Program-made: the position numbers and the translations under genes
Notes under the pieces: model-generated
Databases searched by the model: none
Told to the model about the DNA's origin: nothing
What the model saw: only the letters and a program-made list of their open reading frames with translations
Source of the DNA: Psychrosphaera sp. F3M07
GTDB lineage: Bacteria > Pseudomonadota > Gammaproteobacteria > Enterobacterales > Alteromonadaceae
Length of the DNA stretch: 64,000 nt
Direction of reading: 5' to 3'
NCBI RefSeq assembly: GCF_018860345.1
Contig: NZ_JAHKPJ010000006.1
Span: 30,223-94,222, forward strand
In this document: positions 28,427-38,075 of the stretch, one piece after another
Layout of the letters: every line of letters starts with the position of its first letter
How positions within the stretch are numbered: the first letter of the stretch is position 1

Positions 28427-29857
28427 CTACTTAAGCAAGAAGCTGCCATTCACTTTATTATTGGGATTATGTATTTCATGGAAATCAAACTCTCCAACAA
28501 CAGAGTTTAAACCGTCAAAAAACGATGCGTTAATATCCCCATCAGCGAGGTTATTACCATGTGAAGCGAAACTTATATCTAAATTTAATTGATCAACTGA
28601 AATAATCCCACTGAAGGCCGCAAACCATTCTCCACCTGCATCATCAAAAGATATTTGACCAGTAGGGATTGTGCCATTATCAAAGTTAATGTTCATATTC
28701 ATATTGAAATTTGAAATTGCACCGGCGCTAGACGTCACTGAGAAACTTTCTACATTGTTGTAATTAAAGCTGCCACTGCGTTGTGATAATAATTCCTCAG
28801 TTGTTGAGGTATCAATTGAATTAAAGTCATCTTCTACCGTTGTTGGAGCGTTATCTTCAATTTGTTGGAACTCTTCAGATATGGTGCTGGTTACGAGCTC
28901 CGTTTGTTCAGATATAGCTACATCTTCTGCTACATTTTCAGGTTCTTCAAGAGTACTATTGTCACTTGTATCTACGGCAATCAAAGACCCTTCTGAATCA
29001 TCATTCTCTTCTGAATCTGAGGTGTCAGACGAATCAGTTTCTGATGCAATTTGGCTATTTTCATCAGATTCAGAGGAGCCTTCTTCATTTTCATCAGTCG
29101 CTTCATCGTTACTCTCATCTGAATTTTCTTCATTGCCTTCATCGTTATTTTCATCCGAGCTTTCTCCGTCTTCCGAATCACCTTCATCGTCGGTTGATTC
29201 AGAATTATTTGATTCAGACTCTTCATCTTCCTCTTCACTATCGTCTGTACTATGTCCTTCATTAAAGTTTTCAGGTGCTTCTAATAACTGAGTCACTTCA
29301 CCTTCTTCACTCACAACGCCAAATGAATAATCTTCACCATCACCAAAAGATACTGTGCTTTCACTTCCGCCAGTTTCAACTGTGACATCTATAGCACCGT
29401 CCCAAACTGCAAGAAACATATCACCTTCAATTAATTCAATTTCGTAATGGGTTCCTCGGATACCGATACTGCCTGTAGGTGTTTTTAAGTTGTAATCGCC
29501 GTTTTCAGCTTTTATAGCACCTGTGACTGAACGCAATCCACCTTTTACTAGCTCCATAACCACAGAACCTCTGCCATTTTCATCAGAAAAACGGTAATCG
29601 GAAATGAGTAGTTCCGTACTTTCTTTGAGGGCAATCATGCCTCCATCAGCCATACGAAGTTGGGCTTTACTTTTTTTACCTGTGGTAACCACATCGTTGT
29701 CATAAATGATGGAACGTCGTTTAAGCGCCCTGGTTTTATCATTGGCGATGGCACTTACTTTACCTTTAGAAATAAGTGTTTTTCCTGCGGTTGTTTGTGC
29801 ATTAACACTGTTTGCAGTGACAAGGCTGACGACTAGTACTATCTTATAAATATTCAT
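28427..29857 (-). CDS. FecR-domain periplasmic protein with acidic linker
   Basis: A 476-residue exported protein with a signal peptide (about 1-20, ending VNAQ) and a FecR domain (about 25-150). Hallmarks are ALKRRSIIYDNDVVTTG, ADGGMIALKESTEL and TPTGSIGIRGTHYEI. About 90 residues of almost only Asp, Glu, Ser and Asn follow (about 203-292). A C-terminal beta-rich domain (about 350-476) contains SFDDAGGEWFAAFSG and ends GSFLLK. FecR domains often sense or scaffold at the cell envelope; no sigma factor or TonB receptor gene is nearby, so this is not the classical FecIRA setup. It lies between the TPR-barrel and giant lipoprotein genes with eight-base gaps on both sides. Operon membership is therefore nearly certain. 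Confidence 0.88.
   Translation of the reverse strand: MNIYKIVLVVSLVTANSVNAQTTAGKTLISKGKVSAIANDKTRALKRRSIIYDNDVVTTGKKSKAQLRMADGGMIALKESTELLISDYRFSDENGRGSVVMELVKGGLRSVTGAIKAENGDYNLKTPTGSIGIRGTHYEIELIEGDMFLAVWDGAIDVTVETGGSESTVSFGDGEDYSFGVVSEEGEVTQLLEAPENFNEGHSTDDSEEEDEESESNNSESTDDEGDSEDGESSDENNDEGNEENSDESNDEATDENEEGSSESDENSQIASETDSSDTSDSEENDDSEGSLIAVDTSDNSTLEEPENVAEDVAISEQTELVTSTISEEFQQIEDNAPTTVEDDFNSIDTSTTEELLSQRSGSFNYNNVESFSVTSSAGAISNFNMNMNINFDNGTIPTGQISFDDAGGEWFAAFSGIISVDQLNLDISFASHGNNLADGDINASFFDGLNSVVGEFDFHEIHNPNNKVNGSFLLK
28980..29255 (-). repeat. Low-complexity acidic coding repeat in the FecR gene
   Basis: Dense GAA/GAT/TCA codon mixture encoding about 90 residues of Glu, Asp, Ser and Asn. 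The opposite strand is open in this stretch and would encode a Ser-rich shadow that is not a gene. Confidence 0.85.
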
Positions 29858-29865
29858 AAACTTCC

Positions 29866-31179
29866 CTACAGCTCATATTGCCAACTGGCACCAAGTTCAA
29901 CTCGGTCATAACTATATAATTTTATGTTACTGCTTTTATTCTGCACATTTAAATGCAGTTTTAAGTTCAATCTATCTGTGGAATTAAACATTAACTGAGA
30001 TGAAAACATCGACATTGTTTCATCACGCTCTTGCAAAAATAACGGATGAACGCCTTTATAGGTGTGCTGTTCAACCATAAACGAATTATTACTAATGACG
30101 GAATCTGTAATTGGCCAAGTTAATTGGTACATTGCGCCAATTACATCTTTATCATTAAACACATAACGCGAATCATCACTAACATCCTGTTGCCAATGAG
30201 CCATTATCGTGTGAACTTGGCTTGATTTTAAAAGGTATGAAACGGATAACTTGGTACGAGATAAGTCTAGTTCAGAATTTAATTCGTTGCTGATTACTGA
30301 ATAACTGAGGCTAGACATGATGCCACTACTTTTAGATAACTCACTTTGCCAATTAGAGCTTGCACCAGCTTCGGTTCGGTAATGTGTACCATTTAACCAT
30401 AAAGGACGAGCAAAGCCGGATACTGATAATGTGCCCACTTTAGATTTTTGTGCATAAGCTAAGTCAAAATTAACCATGTGTCTTTGGTATTCATTAAACT
30501 CTAAATAATCTACGTAATTTGCACCAATGTTGACTTTTAACCATTGGTTTTGGCTAATAGGGTGTTGATAGTTTGCTTTGTAATTAAACGAATATGTTAG
30601 GTCGCGCGTCTGTCTAGAGTTATCAAATAATTGAATTTCGCCTAAATTGGGAATGAATATCTGCTCTTCTGCAGTGCCGCTATTAATGTTATCGTCAAAT
30701 GCCATCATGCCAGATATAAAATGGCCCCACGTTTTATTTTTATTAAGAATGGTTTTATTAATTCGATTTAATAATTTTGTTGCACTGTCGCGCTGATTAT
30801 CTAATAGGGGTCTTTTAAGTAAACGGTTTAATTCAGCCACAGCCGCTTGTAGGTTATCTAACTTTTGGTAGGTTTGAGCTAGATAAAATCGTGCTAAATA
30901 AGAGTTAGGGACTTCGATTACTACTCGTTCAAATGCAAATACGGCCTCTTGGTATTGTTTATGTCCGTAAGCTGAAAAACCACTTAATAAGTCGAACTCA
31001 GGCAAGCCACCATATTCAAAGGTATATTCATCCGACAATTGGAACGCTTGTGCATACTGTTTGTTGGTTAATAAGACATTAAGCTGTTTTATAACGTCTG
31101 GATAGGGCATAACCTTGGCATAAGTTGTAAAACTTAGTATCAATAACAAACTTATTAAAAATGTGAAAATCCGGCTCAT
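29866..31179 (-). CDS. TPR plus outer-membrane beta-barrel protein (Slam-like layout)
   Basis: A 437-residue exported protein with a signal peptide (about 1-21), periplasmic tetratricopeptide repeats (about 28-150) and a C-terminal region (about 165-437) of alternating amphipathic strands. It ends in an aromatic-containing strand (WQYEL), fitting an outer-membrane barrel of about 12-14 strands. TPR followed by a barrel is the layout of Slam/type XI-type proteins that move lipoproteins to the cell surface. Family membership is inferred from layout, not from a search. It lies eight bases before the FecR gene and 45 bases after MBL2. Alternative: a structural OM protein with TPRs that contact FecR. 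Confidence 0.78.
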   Translation of the reverse strand: MSRIFTFLISLLLILSFTTYAKVMPYPDVIKQLNVLLTNKQYAQAFQLSDEYTFEYGGLPEFDLLSGFSAYGHKQYQEAVFAFERVVIEVPNSYLARFYLAQTYQKLDNLQAAVAELNRLLKRPLLDNQRDSATKLLNRINKTILNKNKTWGHFISGMMAFDDNINSGTAEEQIFIPNLGEIQLFDNSRQTRDLTYSFNYKANYQHPISQNQWLKVNIGANYVDYLEFNEYQRHMVNFDLAYAQKSKVGTLSVSGFARPLWLNGTHYRTEAGASSNWQSELSKSSGIMSSLSYSVISNELNSELDLSRTKLSVSYLLKSSQVHTIMAHWQQDVSDDSRYVFNDKDVIGAMYQLTWPITDSVISNNSFMVEQHTYKGVHPLFLQERDETMSMFSSQLMFNSTDRLNLKLHLNVQNKSSNIKLYSYDRVELGASWQYEL

Positions 31180-31224
31180 TTTTGTTTTAGTTCCTTTGGC
31201 GTACGCTTGGTATATAAAAGGGCA

Positions 31225-32064
31225 TTATTCTCTTAAAATTAAACTTTGACCTTCTTTAGCAAAAAAGAAACTGAAGTCAGGGTTTGTTTTTAATATTTTA
31301 GCAGTTAAATCATCAATTTCTTCGTCTGTTCTTAAAGGGTCATGACTAAACAAAGATAACATTTTAACATTTGCATTATGGGCTAAATTTAATGTCTCTG
31401 ATATAGAGGAATGTCCCCAACCGAATTTTTGTGTCATTTCATGATCTAAATATTGGGCATCATGTATTAATAAGTCGGCGTTAGCGCAAAACCCGGCCCA
31501 TTGTTGTACAGTGCGAAAATGATGACTCTCTGGGGCTACAAGTTCATGATCTGTCGCATAAACTAAGATTTGATTATCACACTTTATCCGATAAGCTGAG
31601 CCACCATCAGGGTGATTCATATCCATAGCTTGAATTATAAAGTCACCTACCTCAATACCTTCATCGACAGAAAAGTTGGTTTTCTTTAATGTAATGGTCG
31701 ACGGAAGCTGATGAAATTTTACTGGGAAATAACTTTTACTCATCTGATCTAAAATCGCAGTATCATGATTTAGAGTCGTACTTCCAGGGTAAATCGTTAT
31801 GTTTACTCCTTTTTTAAAAATAGGCGTGAAAAAAGGAAATCCCTGTAAATGGTCCCAATGGTGATGGCTTAATAAGATGTGGATGGTGTCGTTATAGTTT
31901 TCAAATTCTTTACTGGCAAGTCGTAAACCTGTGCCAGCATCTAAAATTAGCTTTTGACCACCATCGCTTTGTAATACAACACAAGGCGTATTACCCCCGT
32001 ATCTTGCAGTATCAGGTCCGGGTGTGGGGATGGAGCCTCTGACTCCGTAAAAGGTTACTTTCAT
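31225..32064 (-). CDS. MBL-fold metallohydrolase 2
   Basis: A 279-residue paralogue of the hydrolase at 16482-17309, sharing MKVTFYG.RGS.PTPGP, YGGNT, GGQKLILDAGTG and HxHxDH (HHHWDH, residues 66-71). NHPDGGSAY, ATDHE and SHDPLRTDEE are also conserved, so the metal site is intact. It is cytoplasmic with unknown substrate. Start chosen at ATG 32064, because the paralogue begins with the same MKVTFYG; an in-frame TTG three codons upstream is unlikely. It is the first gene of the seven-gene run. Confidence 0.88.
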   Translation of the reverse strand: MKVTFYGVRGSIPTPGPDTARYGGNTPCVVLQSDGGQKLILDAGTGLRLASKEFENYNDTIHILLSHHHWDHLQGFPFFTPIFKKGVNITIYPGSTTLNHDTAILDQMSKSYFPVKFHQLPSTITLKKTNFSVDEGIEVGDFIIQAMDMNHPDGGSAYRIKCDNQILVYATDHELVAPESHHFRTVQQWAGFCANADLLIHDAQYLDHEMTQKFGWGHSSISETLNLAHNANVKMLSLFSHDPLRTDEEIDDLTAKILKTNPDFSFFFAKEGQSLILRE

Positions 32065-32373
32065 GATGAACAACGTTGATTATTTATCATCCAGTTTTAT
32101 ACGTTAAATAAGCAAAATTTACAATTTATCAGTAAAAATAAGCAAGAACAAAATATGCAAGGTCCAATTTATTTGGTTTTGCTAGGATCATTTTTTGTAA
32201 ATACTAAATTTTCTATTACGCTTAGTGATAGGTATCTATAACTTTATGTAAATTAACAAGATAAAAAAAAAGAGTCACAAATCTAACTTGGTGGCCGATA
32301 ACTATATACATCTTTACCGTCGTGTATATTGCAGTGGAAAGTGAGTTTTCCTTTTAATTAAGTAGGATAAAAA
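32065..32373. other. Divergent intergenic region between MBL2 and the HBM chemoreceptor
   Basis: About 300 AT-rich bases without an ORF of note. It must contain the promoter of the seven-gene minus-strand run, but I could not call convincing -35/-10 boxes for it. It also holds the sigma-28-like site of the plus-strand chemoreceptor (32275-32301). No c-di-GMP riboswitch was recognised. Confidence 0.6.
32275..32301 (+). promoter_or_regulatory. Sigma-28 (FliA)-like promoter of chemoreceptor 1
   Basis: A perfect GCCGATAA -10 box (32294-32301) with TCACAAAT at the expected -35 spacing of 11 bases. The -35 is a poor match to TAAAGTTT but shares TCA with the site upstream of the second chemoreceptor. 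It lies 73 bases before the ATG. Confidence 0.55.
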
Positions 32374-34260
32374 ATGAAAATTTTAACAAATTTGACGATC
32401 AAAAATCGTTTGTTTGCTAATGCTATTGTTGTAGCAATTGCTCTATCAATTTTATTTGGCATGATGTTAGTGAACTCAAATGTCCTAAATACACTCGGTT
32501 TATCCTTAGCTAAAGTTGAAAAGTTGGAAGCGCAGGTGCTGACGTTACGAAAACATGAAAAAGACTTTTTAGCCCGAAAAGACATGAAGTACGTAAAAGA
32601 ATTTCAAAGTACGGTAAAAAAACTGCAAAAAAACACGATGGATTTACAACTGATAGCGGATGAGTTGAATTTTGAAGTTCCAGAGTTAAGCAACTTCGCT
32701 AAGGCAGTTAAAGATTATGCCATTCAATTTGATACGGTTAGTGCACTGCAAGTACAAATTGGTTTAACTCCGACCACGGGACTTTATGGTGAGTTAAGAA
32801 GTTCGGTGCATGAAGCAGAAGAAGAGTTAAAAAATAGTAATTCTTACAAATTATTAACTTACATGTTGCAATTGAGACGCGCAGAAAAAGATTTTATGTT
32901 GCGTAGAGATGTAAAATACCTAGATAAGTTTGATGCTGGAATGCAAACATTTAGGCAACAACTAATCCTGGAGTCTATGCCAGCGAGTGAATTGAGTAAT
33001 ATTCAGAGTTACTTAGCAATTTACGAGTCCAAGTTTAAGCAGCTTGCTAAAGCTGAAACCGATATTGGACTGGACGCTAAGTCAGGCGCATTAGGTAAGT
33101 TAAGGGCAACCATTCATCAAACGGAATCTTCATTAGACTCAATAATCAATAGTTTGGAAGTTGAGTTAGCAGAAAGAGTGGATTCAACCATTCGTAATGC
33201 CACAATCGTTTTCATTGTTGCCATGATTTTCACTTTATTCATTGTCTACACAACGAGTCGTAGCATATTAATGCCAATTTTAGCGGTCAGAAATGCAATT
33301 TCACATATACGTAGAAACAATGATTTAACTTGGTTAGTTAAATCAAAAGGTAAAGATGAGCTTGTTGAGTTATCCACCGATGTGAACTCATTAGTTGCCG
33401 ATTTCAGAAACTTAATAATGAACGTTAATACGGCACTTAACACCTTAGATAATTCTACTGATGAATTAGCCTCCAACACACAAAATACGCTAGAGGGTAT
33501 GGAGTTGCAGTTTAGTGAGAGTGATATGGTTGCTACCTCTGGTGCAGAGATGCAAGCAACGGTTGCGGATATTAGTCAGAATACACAACTTGCCACAGCG
33601 ACTGCGAATAAAACGGGTGAGATGGCTCAGGCTGGTGCTAAAGAGGTTGGGCAAACCGTTGCCAATATTAGTGAGTTAGCTAATCAGTTAAAAAATGCTT
33701 TAACTCAAATAGAGAAATTAGAAAAAGACAGCCAATTAATTGGAACCGTATCTGATGCGATTCGCGGAATTGCTGAACAAACTAATTTGTTAGCGCTAAA
33801 TGCTGCGATTGAGGCAGCTCGTGCTGGAGAGCAAGGTCGAGGTTTTGCGGTGGTTGCAGATGAAGTACGAAGTTTAGCTATGCGAACTCAAGAATCTACT
33901 AGTGAGATTGAAACGATTATTTCCTCATTGCAATCAAGTACTCAAACTATCGTTGATGTGGTTAATCAATGTTATAAAAATGGTATTGAATGTTCTGAAC
34001 AAGCACAAAGTGCGGGTGAGTCGTTAGGCCGGATTGCAAGCCATGTAGATGAAGTGGTTGGCATGAATAGCCAAATTTCAGCATCACTACAAGAGCAAGA
34101 TATGGTAGCGACAGAAATGAGTAAACATGTTATTAAAATTCGTGATATTGCGAGTGACTCACAAGAACGTGCTGCAATCAATGCCGATGCTAGCAGAGAC
34201 ATAGCGAAACAAGCGGCTATTTTACATCAAGAGATAGAACGTTATAAAACAGCTAGTTAA
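32374..34260 (+). CDS. Methyl-accepting chemotaxis protein with HBM sensor domain
   Basis: A 628-residue transmembrane chemoreceptor. TM1 (about 13-32) is followed by a periplasmic helical bimodular (HBM) sensor (about 40-270), TM2 (about 276-296), HAMP (about 298-350) and a cytoplasmic signalling region. The HBM signature occurs twice as [15 protein letters not shown] and [15 protein letters not shown]. The signalling tip is [18 protein letters not shown] (about 468). Known HBM receptors bind small organic acids; the ligand here is unknown. No C-terminal CheR-binding pentapeptide is present. ATG 32374 follows AGGA. A sigma-28-like box upstream fits flagellar co-regulation. It is convergent with hslVU, sharing a terminator. 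Confidence 0.93.
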   Translation: MKILTNLTIKNRLFANAIVVAIALSILFGMMLVNSNVLNTLGLSLAKVEKLEAQVLTLRKHEKDFLARKDMKYVKEFQSTVKKLQKNTMDLQLIADELNFEVPELSNFAKAVKDYAIQFDTVSALQVQIGLTPTTGLYGELRSSVHEAEEELKNSNSYKLLTYMLQLRRAEKDFMLRRDVKYLDKFDAGMQTFRQQLILESMPASELSNIQSYLAIYESKFKQLAKAETDIGLDAKSGALGKLRATIHQTESSLDSIINSLEVELAERVDSTIRNATIVFIVAMIFTLFIVYTTSRSILMPILAVRNAISHIRRNNDLTWLVKSKGKDELVELSTDVNSLVADFRNLIMNVNTALNTLDNSTDELASNTQNTLEGMELQFSESDMVATSGAEMQATVADISQNTQLATATANKTGEMAQAGAKEVGQTVANISELANQLKNALTQIEKLEKDSQLIGTVSDAIRGIAEQTNLLALNAAIEAARAGEQGRGFAVVADEVRSLAMRTQESTSEIETIISSLQSSTQTIVDVVNQCYKNGIECSEQAQSAGESLGRIASHVDEVVGMNSQISASLQEQDMVATEMSKHVIKIRDIASDSQERAAINADASRDIAKQAAILHQEIERYKTAS

Positions 34261-34276
34261 GAGTAGGTTGTTACAT

Positions 34277-34316
34277 AAAAAAGCCCGTTTATGGTAAGTC
34301 ATAAACGGGCTTTTTT
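34277..34316. terminator. Bidirectional terminator between chemoreceptor 1 and hslU
   Basis: A 17-bp perfect stem (AAAAAAGCCCGTTTATG with its complement) around a 6-base loop. A and T tracts on both sides serve the convergent genes. Confidence 0.92.
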
Positions 34317-34350
34317 ATTTATTAATCAATAGGTTTGTACAAACCTATCG

Positions 34351-35685
34351 TTAAAGAATAAATTTACTCAAGTCTTCATCTTCGGCAATTTCATCCAGGT
34401 TTGCTTTCACAAAGCTCTGATCAATGATGACTGAGTTGCCACTGCTTTCTGAAGCTGTGAATGAAATCTCTTCCATTAGTCGTTCTAAAACGGTGTGTAA
34501 ACGTCTGGCTCCAATGTTTTCATTACGTTCGTTTACTTTAAAAGCTACCTGAGCAATCTCTTTAATTCCATCTTCTGTGAACTCAATAGCTAAACCTTCT
34601 GTTGCTAATAAAGCAATGTATTGTTCCGTTAACGATGCATTAGGTTCAGTTAGAATTCGTTCAAAGTCTTCTGGCGTTAATGCACTCAATTCAACACGAA
34701 TAGGTAGGCGGCCTTGTAACTCAGGAATTAAGTCTGATGGTTTGCTCATTTGGAATGCACCAGATGCGATGAATAACATATGATCCGTTTTTACCATACC
34801 GTATTTAGTTGATACCGTACTGCCTTCAACTAACGGCAATAAATCACGTTGTACACCTTCACGAGAAACATCTGCGCTATTGGCACCTTCACGTTTACAA
34901 ATTTTATCAATTTCATCGATAAAAACGATACCATTTTGTTCAACGGCTTCTAACGCTTTTTCTTTTAAGTCATCATTGTTGACTAATTTTGCTGACTCTT
35001 CATCGATTAGCATTTTAAGTGCAACTTTGACTTTTAATTTACGAGGTTTGGTTTTATCACCAGATAAGTTTTGGAACATACCTTGTAGTTGTGATGTCAT
35101 TTCTTCCATGCCAGGAGGTGCCATGATTTCAACACCAATTTCTTTTTGTGCAACGTCAATTTCAACTTCTTTGTCGTCTAACTCCCCTTGACGTAAACGT
35201 TTACGTAATACTTGACGGGTATTGCTTTCAGGTTCATCAGACTCAATTACTTGGCCATAGGTGTCTCTAGGTTTAGGTAATAAAGCATCTAATATACGCT
35301 CTTCAGCAGCTTCTTCAGCTCGGTGTTTGTTCTTTTCCATTGCCGCTTCGCGGGTTATCTTAATGGATATCTCAGTTAAATCCCTGATGATGGACTCAAC
35401 TTCTTTACCAACATAACCTACTTCGGTAAATTTGGTGGCTTCTACTTTGATAAAAGGGGCATTGGCCAATTTAGCCAATCTGCGAGCTATTTCGGTTTTG
35501 CCCACACCTGTTGGGCCAATCATTAAGATGTTTTTTGGTGTGACTTCAGCACGTAATTCAGCTTCAAGTTGCATACGACGCCATCTATTTCTAAGGGCGA
35601 TTGCGACGGCTCGTTTGGCATCATTTTGACCAATGATATGCTGATCTAATTCGTGAACAATTTCTCTTGGGGTCATTGCTGACAT
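34351..35685 (-). CDS. hslU: HslU, ATPase subunit of the HslVU protease
   Basis: AAA+ unfoldase that feeds substrates to the HslV peptidase during heat stress. It is 444 residues. Walker [10 protein letters not shown] is near residue 58, Walker B is IVFIDEID with sensor residues, the I-domain spans about 110-240, and the C-terminal DEDLSKFIL tail inserts into HslV to activate it. It lies 20 bases downstream of hslV. Sigma-32 control is expected and a matching -35 box lies upstream of hslV. Confidence 0.97.
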   Translation of the reverse strand: MSAMTPREIVHELDQHIIGQNDAKRAVAIALRNRWRRMQLEAELRAEVTPKNILMIGPTGVGKTEIARRLAKLANAPFIKVEATKFTEVGYVGKEVESIIRDLTEISIKITREAAMEKNKHRAEEAAEERILDALLPKPRDTYGQVIESDEPESNTRQVLRKRLRQGELDDKEVEIDVAQKEIGVEIMAPPGMEEMTSQLQGMFQNLSGDKTKPRKLKVKVALKMLIDEESAKLVNNDDLKEKALEAVEQNGIVFIDEIDKICKREGANSADVSREGVQRDLLPLVEGSTVSTKYGMVKTDHMLFIASGAFQMSKPSDLIPELQGRLPIRVELSALTPEDFERILTEPNASLTEQYIALLATEGLAIEFTEDGIKEIAQVAFKVNERNENIGARRLHTVLERLMEEISFTASESSGNSVIIDQSFVKANLDEIAEDEDLSKFIL

Positions 35686-35705
35686 TTGATTACCTTTTAA
35701 AAATT

Positions 35706-36224
35706 CTATAATTCTTCGATGGTTAAATTGGTATTAGTGTAAACACAAATATTGCCTGCAATGTTTAAACTTTTTTCTACAATGTCTCGGGCTGATAATT
35801 CTGTGTTTTCTAACAAAGCGGTAGCGGAAGCTTGGGCATAAGGTCCACCAGAACCAATGGCGATTAAATCGTTTTCTGGCTGTATTACATCACCATTACC
35901 AGAAATAATGAGCGAAGCGGTTTCATCTGCTACGGCTAATAATGCTTCTAGCTTTCTTAACATTTTGTCGGTACGCCAATCTTTTGCTAATTCAACCGCA
36001 GCTTTGGTTAAATGACCCTGGTGCATCTCTAATTTAGCTTCAAATTTTTCAAATAAAGTAAAAGCGTCGGCGGTTCCACCGGCAAAACCAGCAATCACTT
36101 TGTTGCGATATAAACGTCTAACTTTTACGGCATTGCCTTTCATTACTGTGTTGCCAAGTGATACTTGACCATCTCCACCTAATACAACATTGTTACCACG
36201 ACGAACTGAGACTATAGTGGTCAT
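35706..36224 (-). CDS. hslV: HslV, peptidase subunit of the HslVU protease
   Basis: Proteasome-beta-like threonine peptidase, 172 residues. After removal of Met the N-terminal Thr-Thr (TTIVSVRRG) supplies the nucleophile. [14 protein letters not shown] and AIGSGGPYA are family hallmarks. It is first in the hslVU operon. AGGAG precedes the ATG at a good distance. Gene order hslUV-ftsN-priA-rpmE is conserved from E. coli, but here a chemoreceptor gene is inserted between hslV and ftsN. Confidence 0.97.
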   Translation of the reverse strand: MTTIVSVRRGNNVVLGGDGQVSLGNTVMKGNAVKVRRLYRNKVIAGFAGGTADAFTLFEKFEAKLEMHQGHLTKAAVELAKDWRTDKMLRKLEALLAVADETASLIISGNGDVIQPENDLIAIGSGGPYAQASATALLENTELSARDIVEKSLNIAGNICVYTNTNLTIEEL

Positions 36225-36277
36225 TGTCCACTCCTAAAAACCTAGATTAACGTCTATGTAATGTTTTTTTCTATGAA

Positions 36278-36283
36278 TTCAAG
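36278..36283 (-). promoter_or_regulatory. Sigma-32-like -35 element upstream of hslVU
   Basis: CTTGAA on the minus strand, preceded by TCGGG, resembles the sigma-32 -35 consensus (TCnCCCTTGAA). The -10 (consensus CCCCATnT) is not convincing at standard spacing; only CATTA and CATAG fragments are seen. Its location 54 bases upstream of the hslV start fits. Confidence 0.45.
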
Positions 36284-36333
36284 CCCGAGTTTTTAATAGT
36301 TATGTATTATTAATTAATATGGTCGGTTTTAAT

Positions 36334-36360
36334 TCAATAAAAGTGACAGTATGCCGATAT
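36334..36360 (+). promoter_or_regulatory. Sigma-28 (FliA)-like promoter of chemoreceptor 2
   Basis: GCCGATAT (36353-36360), one mismatch to GCCGATAA, with TCAATAAA 11 bases upstream. The same arrangement is seen before chemoreceptor 1. Confidence 0.45.
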
Positions 36361-36445
36361 TAAATATAGGTGTTATGAAAGTTCTTTTCGTTATATTCGT
36401 TCTTCATAAGCGTAAGTTAAACACGTTAATACAAAAGGGTTGCCT

Positions 36446-38035
36446 TTGTTAAATTCAATTAGTAAAAAAGTGGTTGTTGGTTATTTATCAATTTTAATTG
36501 TTTTAGGTTTAACCACGAGTACCTTGTTTTCGAAATTAATCACTATTAAATCCATTAGCGATCAATTTGTTACTGATACGTTACCTACCTTACAGTCTGC
36601 TAATCAGGCCATTTCGAGTTTGAGTAAATTATCAATCGCGGCATATGGTTTATATGGTTACACCTTAACGGCGGATGAGTTTAGTTCAGAGGTCGATAGC
36701 GAATTGAAACGCTTGGCTGCGGCTTTACCAAAAGTAAGCCAACATCTAAATAAACCTAATATCAAATTAACGGAATTATCTGCACTTCTCACAGAGCTTA
36801 AAAATCAAATGACGGCTGATTCTGTTGATTGGGATGTGGCCAGAGATTTGTTAACAAAGTTACAAACTCAGTCTTTAAAAGTTGAATCAATATTAAATCA
36901 AGCAGAATCGTCAGTGTCTAACCAGGCAAATGAAAAAGTGAATCATGTCACTGTCAATATCGACAATATGCTGACTTGGTTAGTTTTGAGCATCATAATT
37001 ATCTTTGTGATTACATTACTGGCACTGTTATTGGCTAAAAATACAATTGTAAAACCTGTGAAATCCTTGTCATCTCAACTTGATTATATTGTTGATGCTC
37101 ATGATTTAAGTAAAGACGTCAGCATAAATAGTGGCGATGAGATCAATATCACAGCGAATAGTGTTAACCAATTATTAAGAGCATTTCGTAAAGTAAATGG
37201 TGAGATTAGCAATTCTGCCGACGTGTTATACCAATCAATTGAGCTCTTAAATCACAGTGCAGGTTTGTCAGACGAGCAAATAAGAAAGTTATCAGCCACT
37301 ATGGTAACTATGCTTAATAGCCTGTCTCAATTGGAACATAGCATTGGTGATGGTGCTAATCGTTCGCTGTCTGCGTCTGAACAAGCACGTTTAGGGGCAG
37401 AGCAAGTGGAGCAAGGGTCATCAGACATTCAGCAAACCGCTGACATTATTGCCGAGCTTTCTACCGATATCGATATTTCCTCAGACATGTTATTAAGTTT
37501 GAAACACTCAGGGGATAAAGTTAGTTCTGTGGTTAAAACGATTGCAGAGATCGCTGAACAAACGAATTTATTAGCACTTAATGCGGCGATAGAAGCCGCG
37601 AGAGCTGGTGAAACGGGCAGGGGCTTTGCTGTTGTTGCCGGTGAAGTTCGAACGTTGGCTTCCCGCACTCATGCGTCTACTTATGAAATTAATTCTATTT
37701 TAGCTGAAATTGTTAGTGCAATTTCGTTAACGGTAGAGTCAATGGAAACGAATAAGAGTAAAGCGAACGAAGCGGTAAATGCGGCAGAAGTTACGGTTCA
37801 ATCGTTAAATGAAATTAAATCTACCGTGATTAGGTTAAGTGATGAAAATAATCAATTAGCCGACTTTGGCAAAGCCAGTCAAAGTGATGTCTCTCAGATC
37901 CGTGCCGATATAGATGATATTAGTGGCTCTGTTGAACAAGTTAGACAAACCAGTGACGAAACCAGACAAGCGTCAAACTCACTGGGGCAATTGGTAACAG
38001 GACTAAATCAATTGTTAAAACAGTTTAAAACGTAA
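36446..38035 (+). CDS. Methyl-accepting chemotaxis protein 2
   Basis: A 529-residue chemoreceptor with TM1 (about 6-27), a helical periplasmic domain of about 145 residues that looks like a four-helix bundle, TM2 (about 177-199), HAMP (about 200-250) and a signalling tip [18 protein letters not shown] near residue 370. The ligand is unknown. There is no ATG near the start. TTG at 36446 is chosen because AAGGG (36435-36439) lies six bases upstream; the TTG at 36440 would leave no spacing. The gene interrupts the usual hslV-ftsN adjacency and faces away from both. Confidence 0.88.
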   Translation: MLNSISKKVVVGYLSILIVLGLTTSTLFSKLITIKSISDQFVTDTLPTLQSANQAISSLSKLSIAAYGLYGYTLTADEFSSEVDSELKRLAAALPKVSQHLNKPNIKLTELSALLTELKNQMTADSVDWDVARDLLTKLQTQSLKVESILNQAESSVSNQANEKVNHVTVNIDNMLTWLVLSIIIIFVITLLALLLAKNTIVKPVKSLSSQLDYIVDAHDLSKDVSINSGDEINITANSVNQLLRAFRKVNGEISNSADVLYQSIELLNHSAGLSDEQIRKLSATMVTMLNSLSQLEHSIGDGANRSLSASEQARLGAEQVEQGSSDIQQTADIIAELSTDIDISSDMLLSLKHSGDKVSSVVKTIAEIAEQTNLLALNAAIEAARAGETGRGFAVVAGEVRTLASRTHASTYEINSILAEIVSAISLTVESMETNKSKANEAVNAAEVTVQSLNEIKSTVIRLSDENNQLADFGKASQSDVSQIRADIDDISGSVEQVRQTSDETRQASNSLGQLVTGLNQLLKQFKT

Positions 38036-38075
38036 CAAGAATAGTTAGTTTTAAACTGTTTTGACCTAACTCAAT

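Noticed and set aside
28881-29291. Plus-strand Ser-rich open frame inside the FecR gene
   Set aside because: It is the complement of the Asp/Glu/Ser-rich linker codons. It has no ribosome site and only low-complexity content.
12842-32373. c-di-GMP (GEMM) riboswitch or phage/transposon ends bounding the seven-gene run
   Set aside because: No riboswitch core, no integrase or transposase, no terminal repeats and no tRNA at either border were seen.
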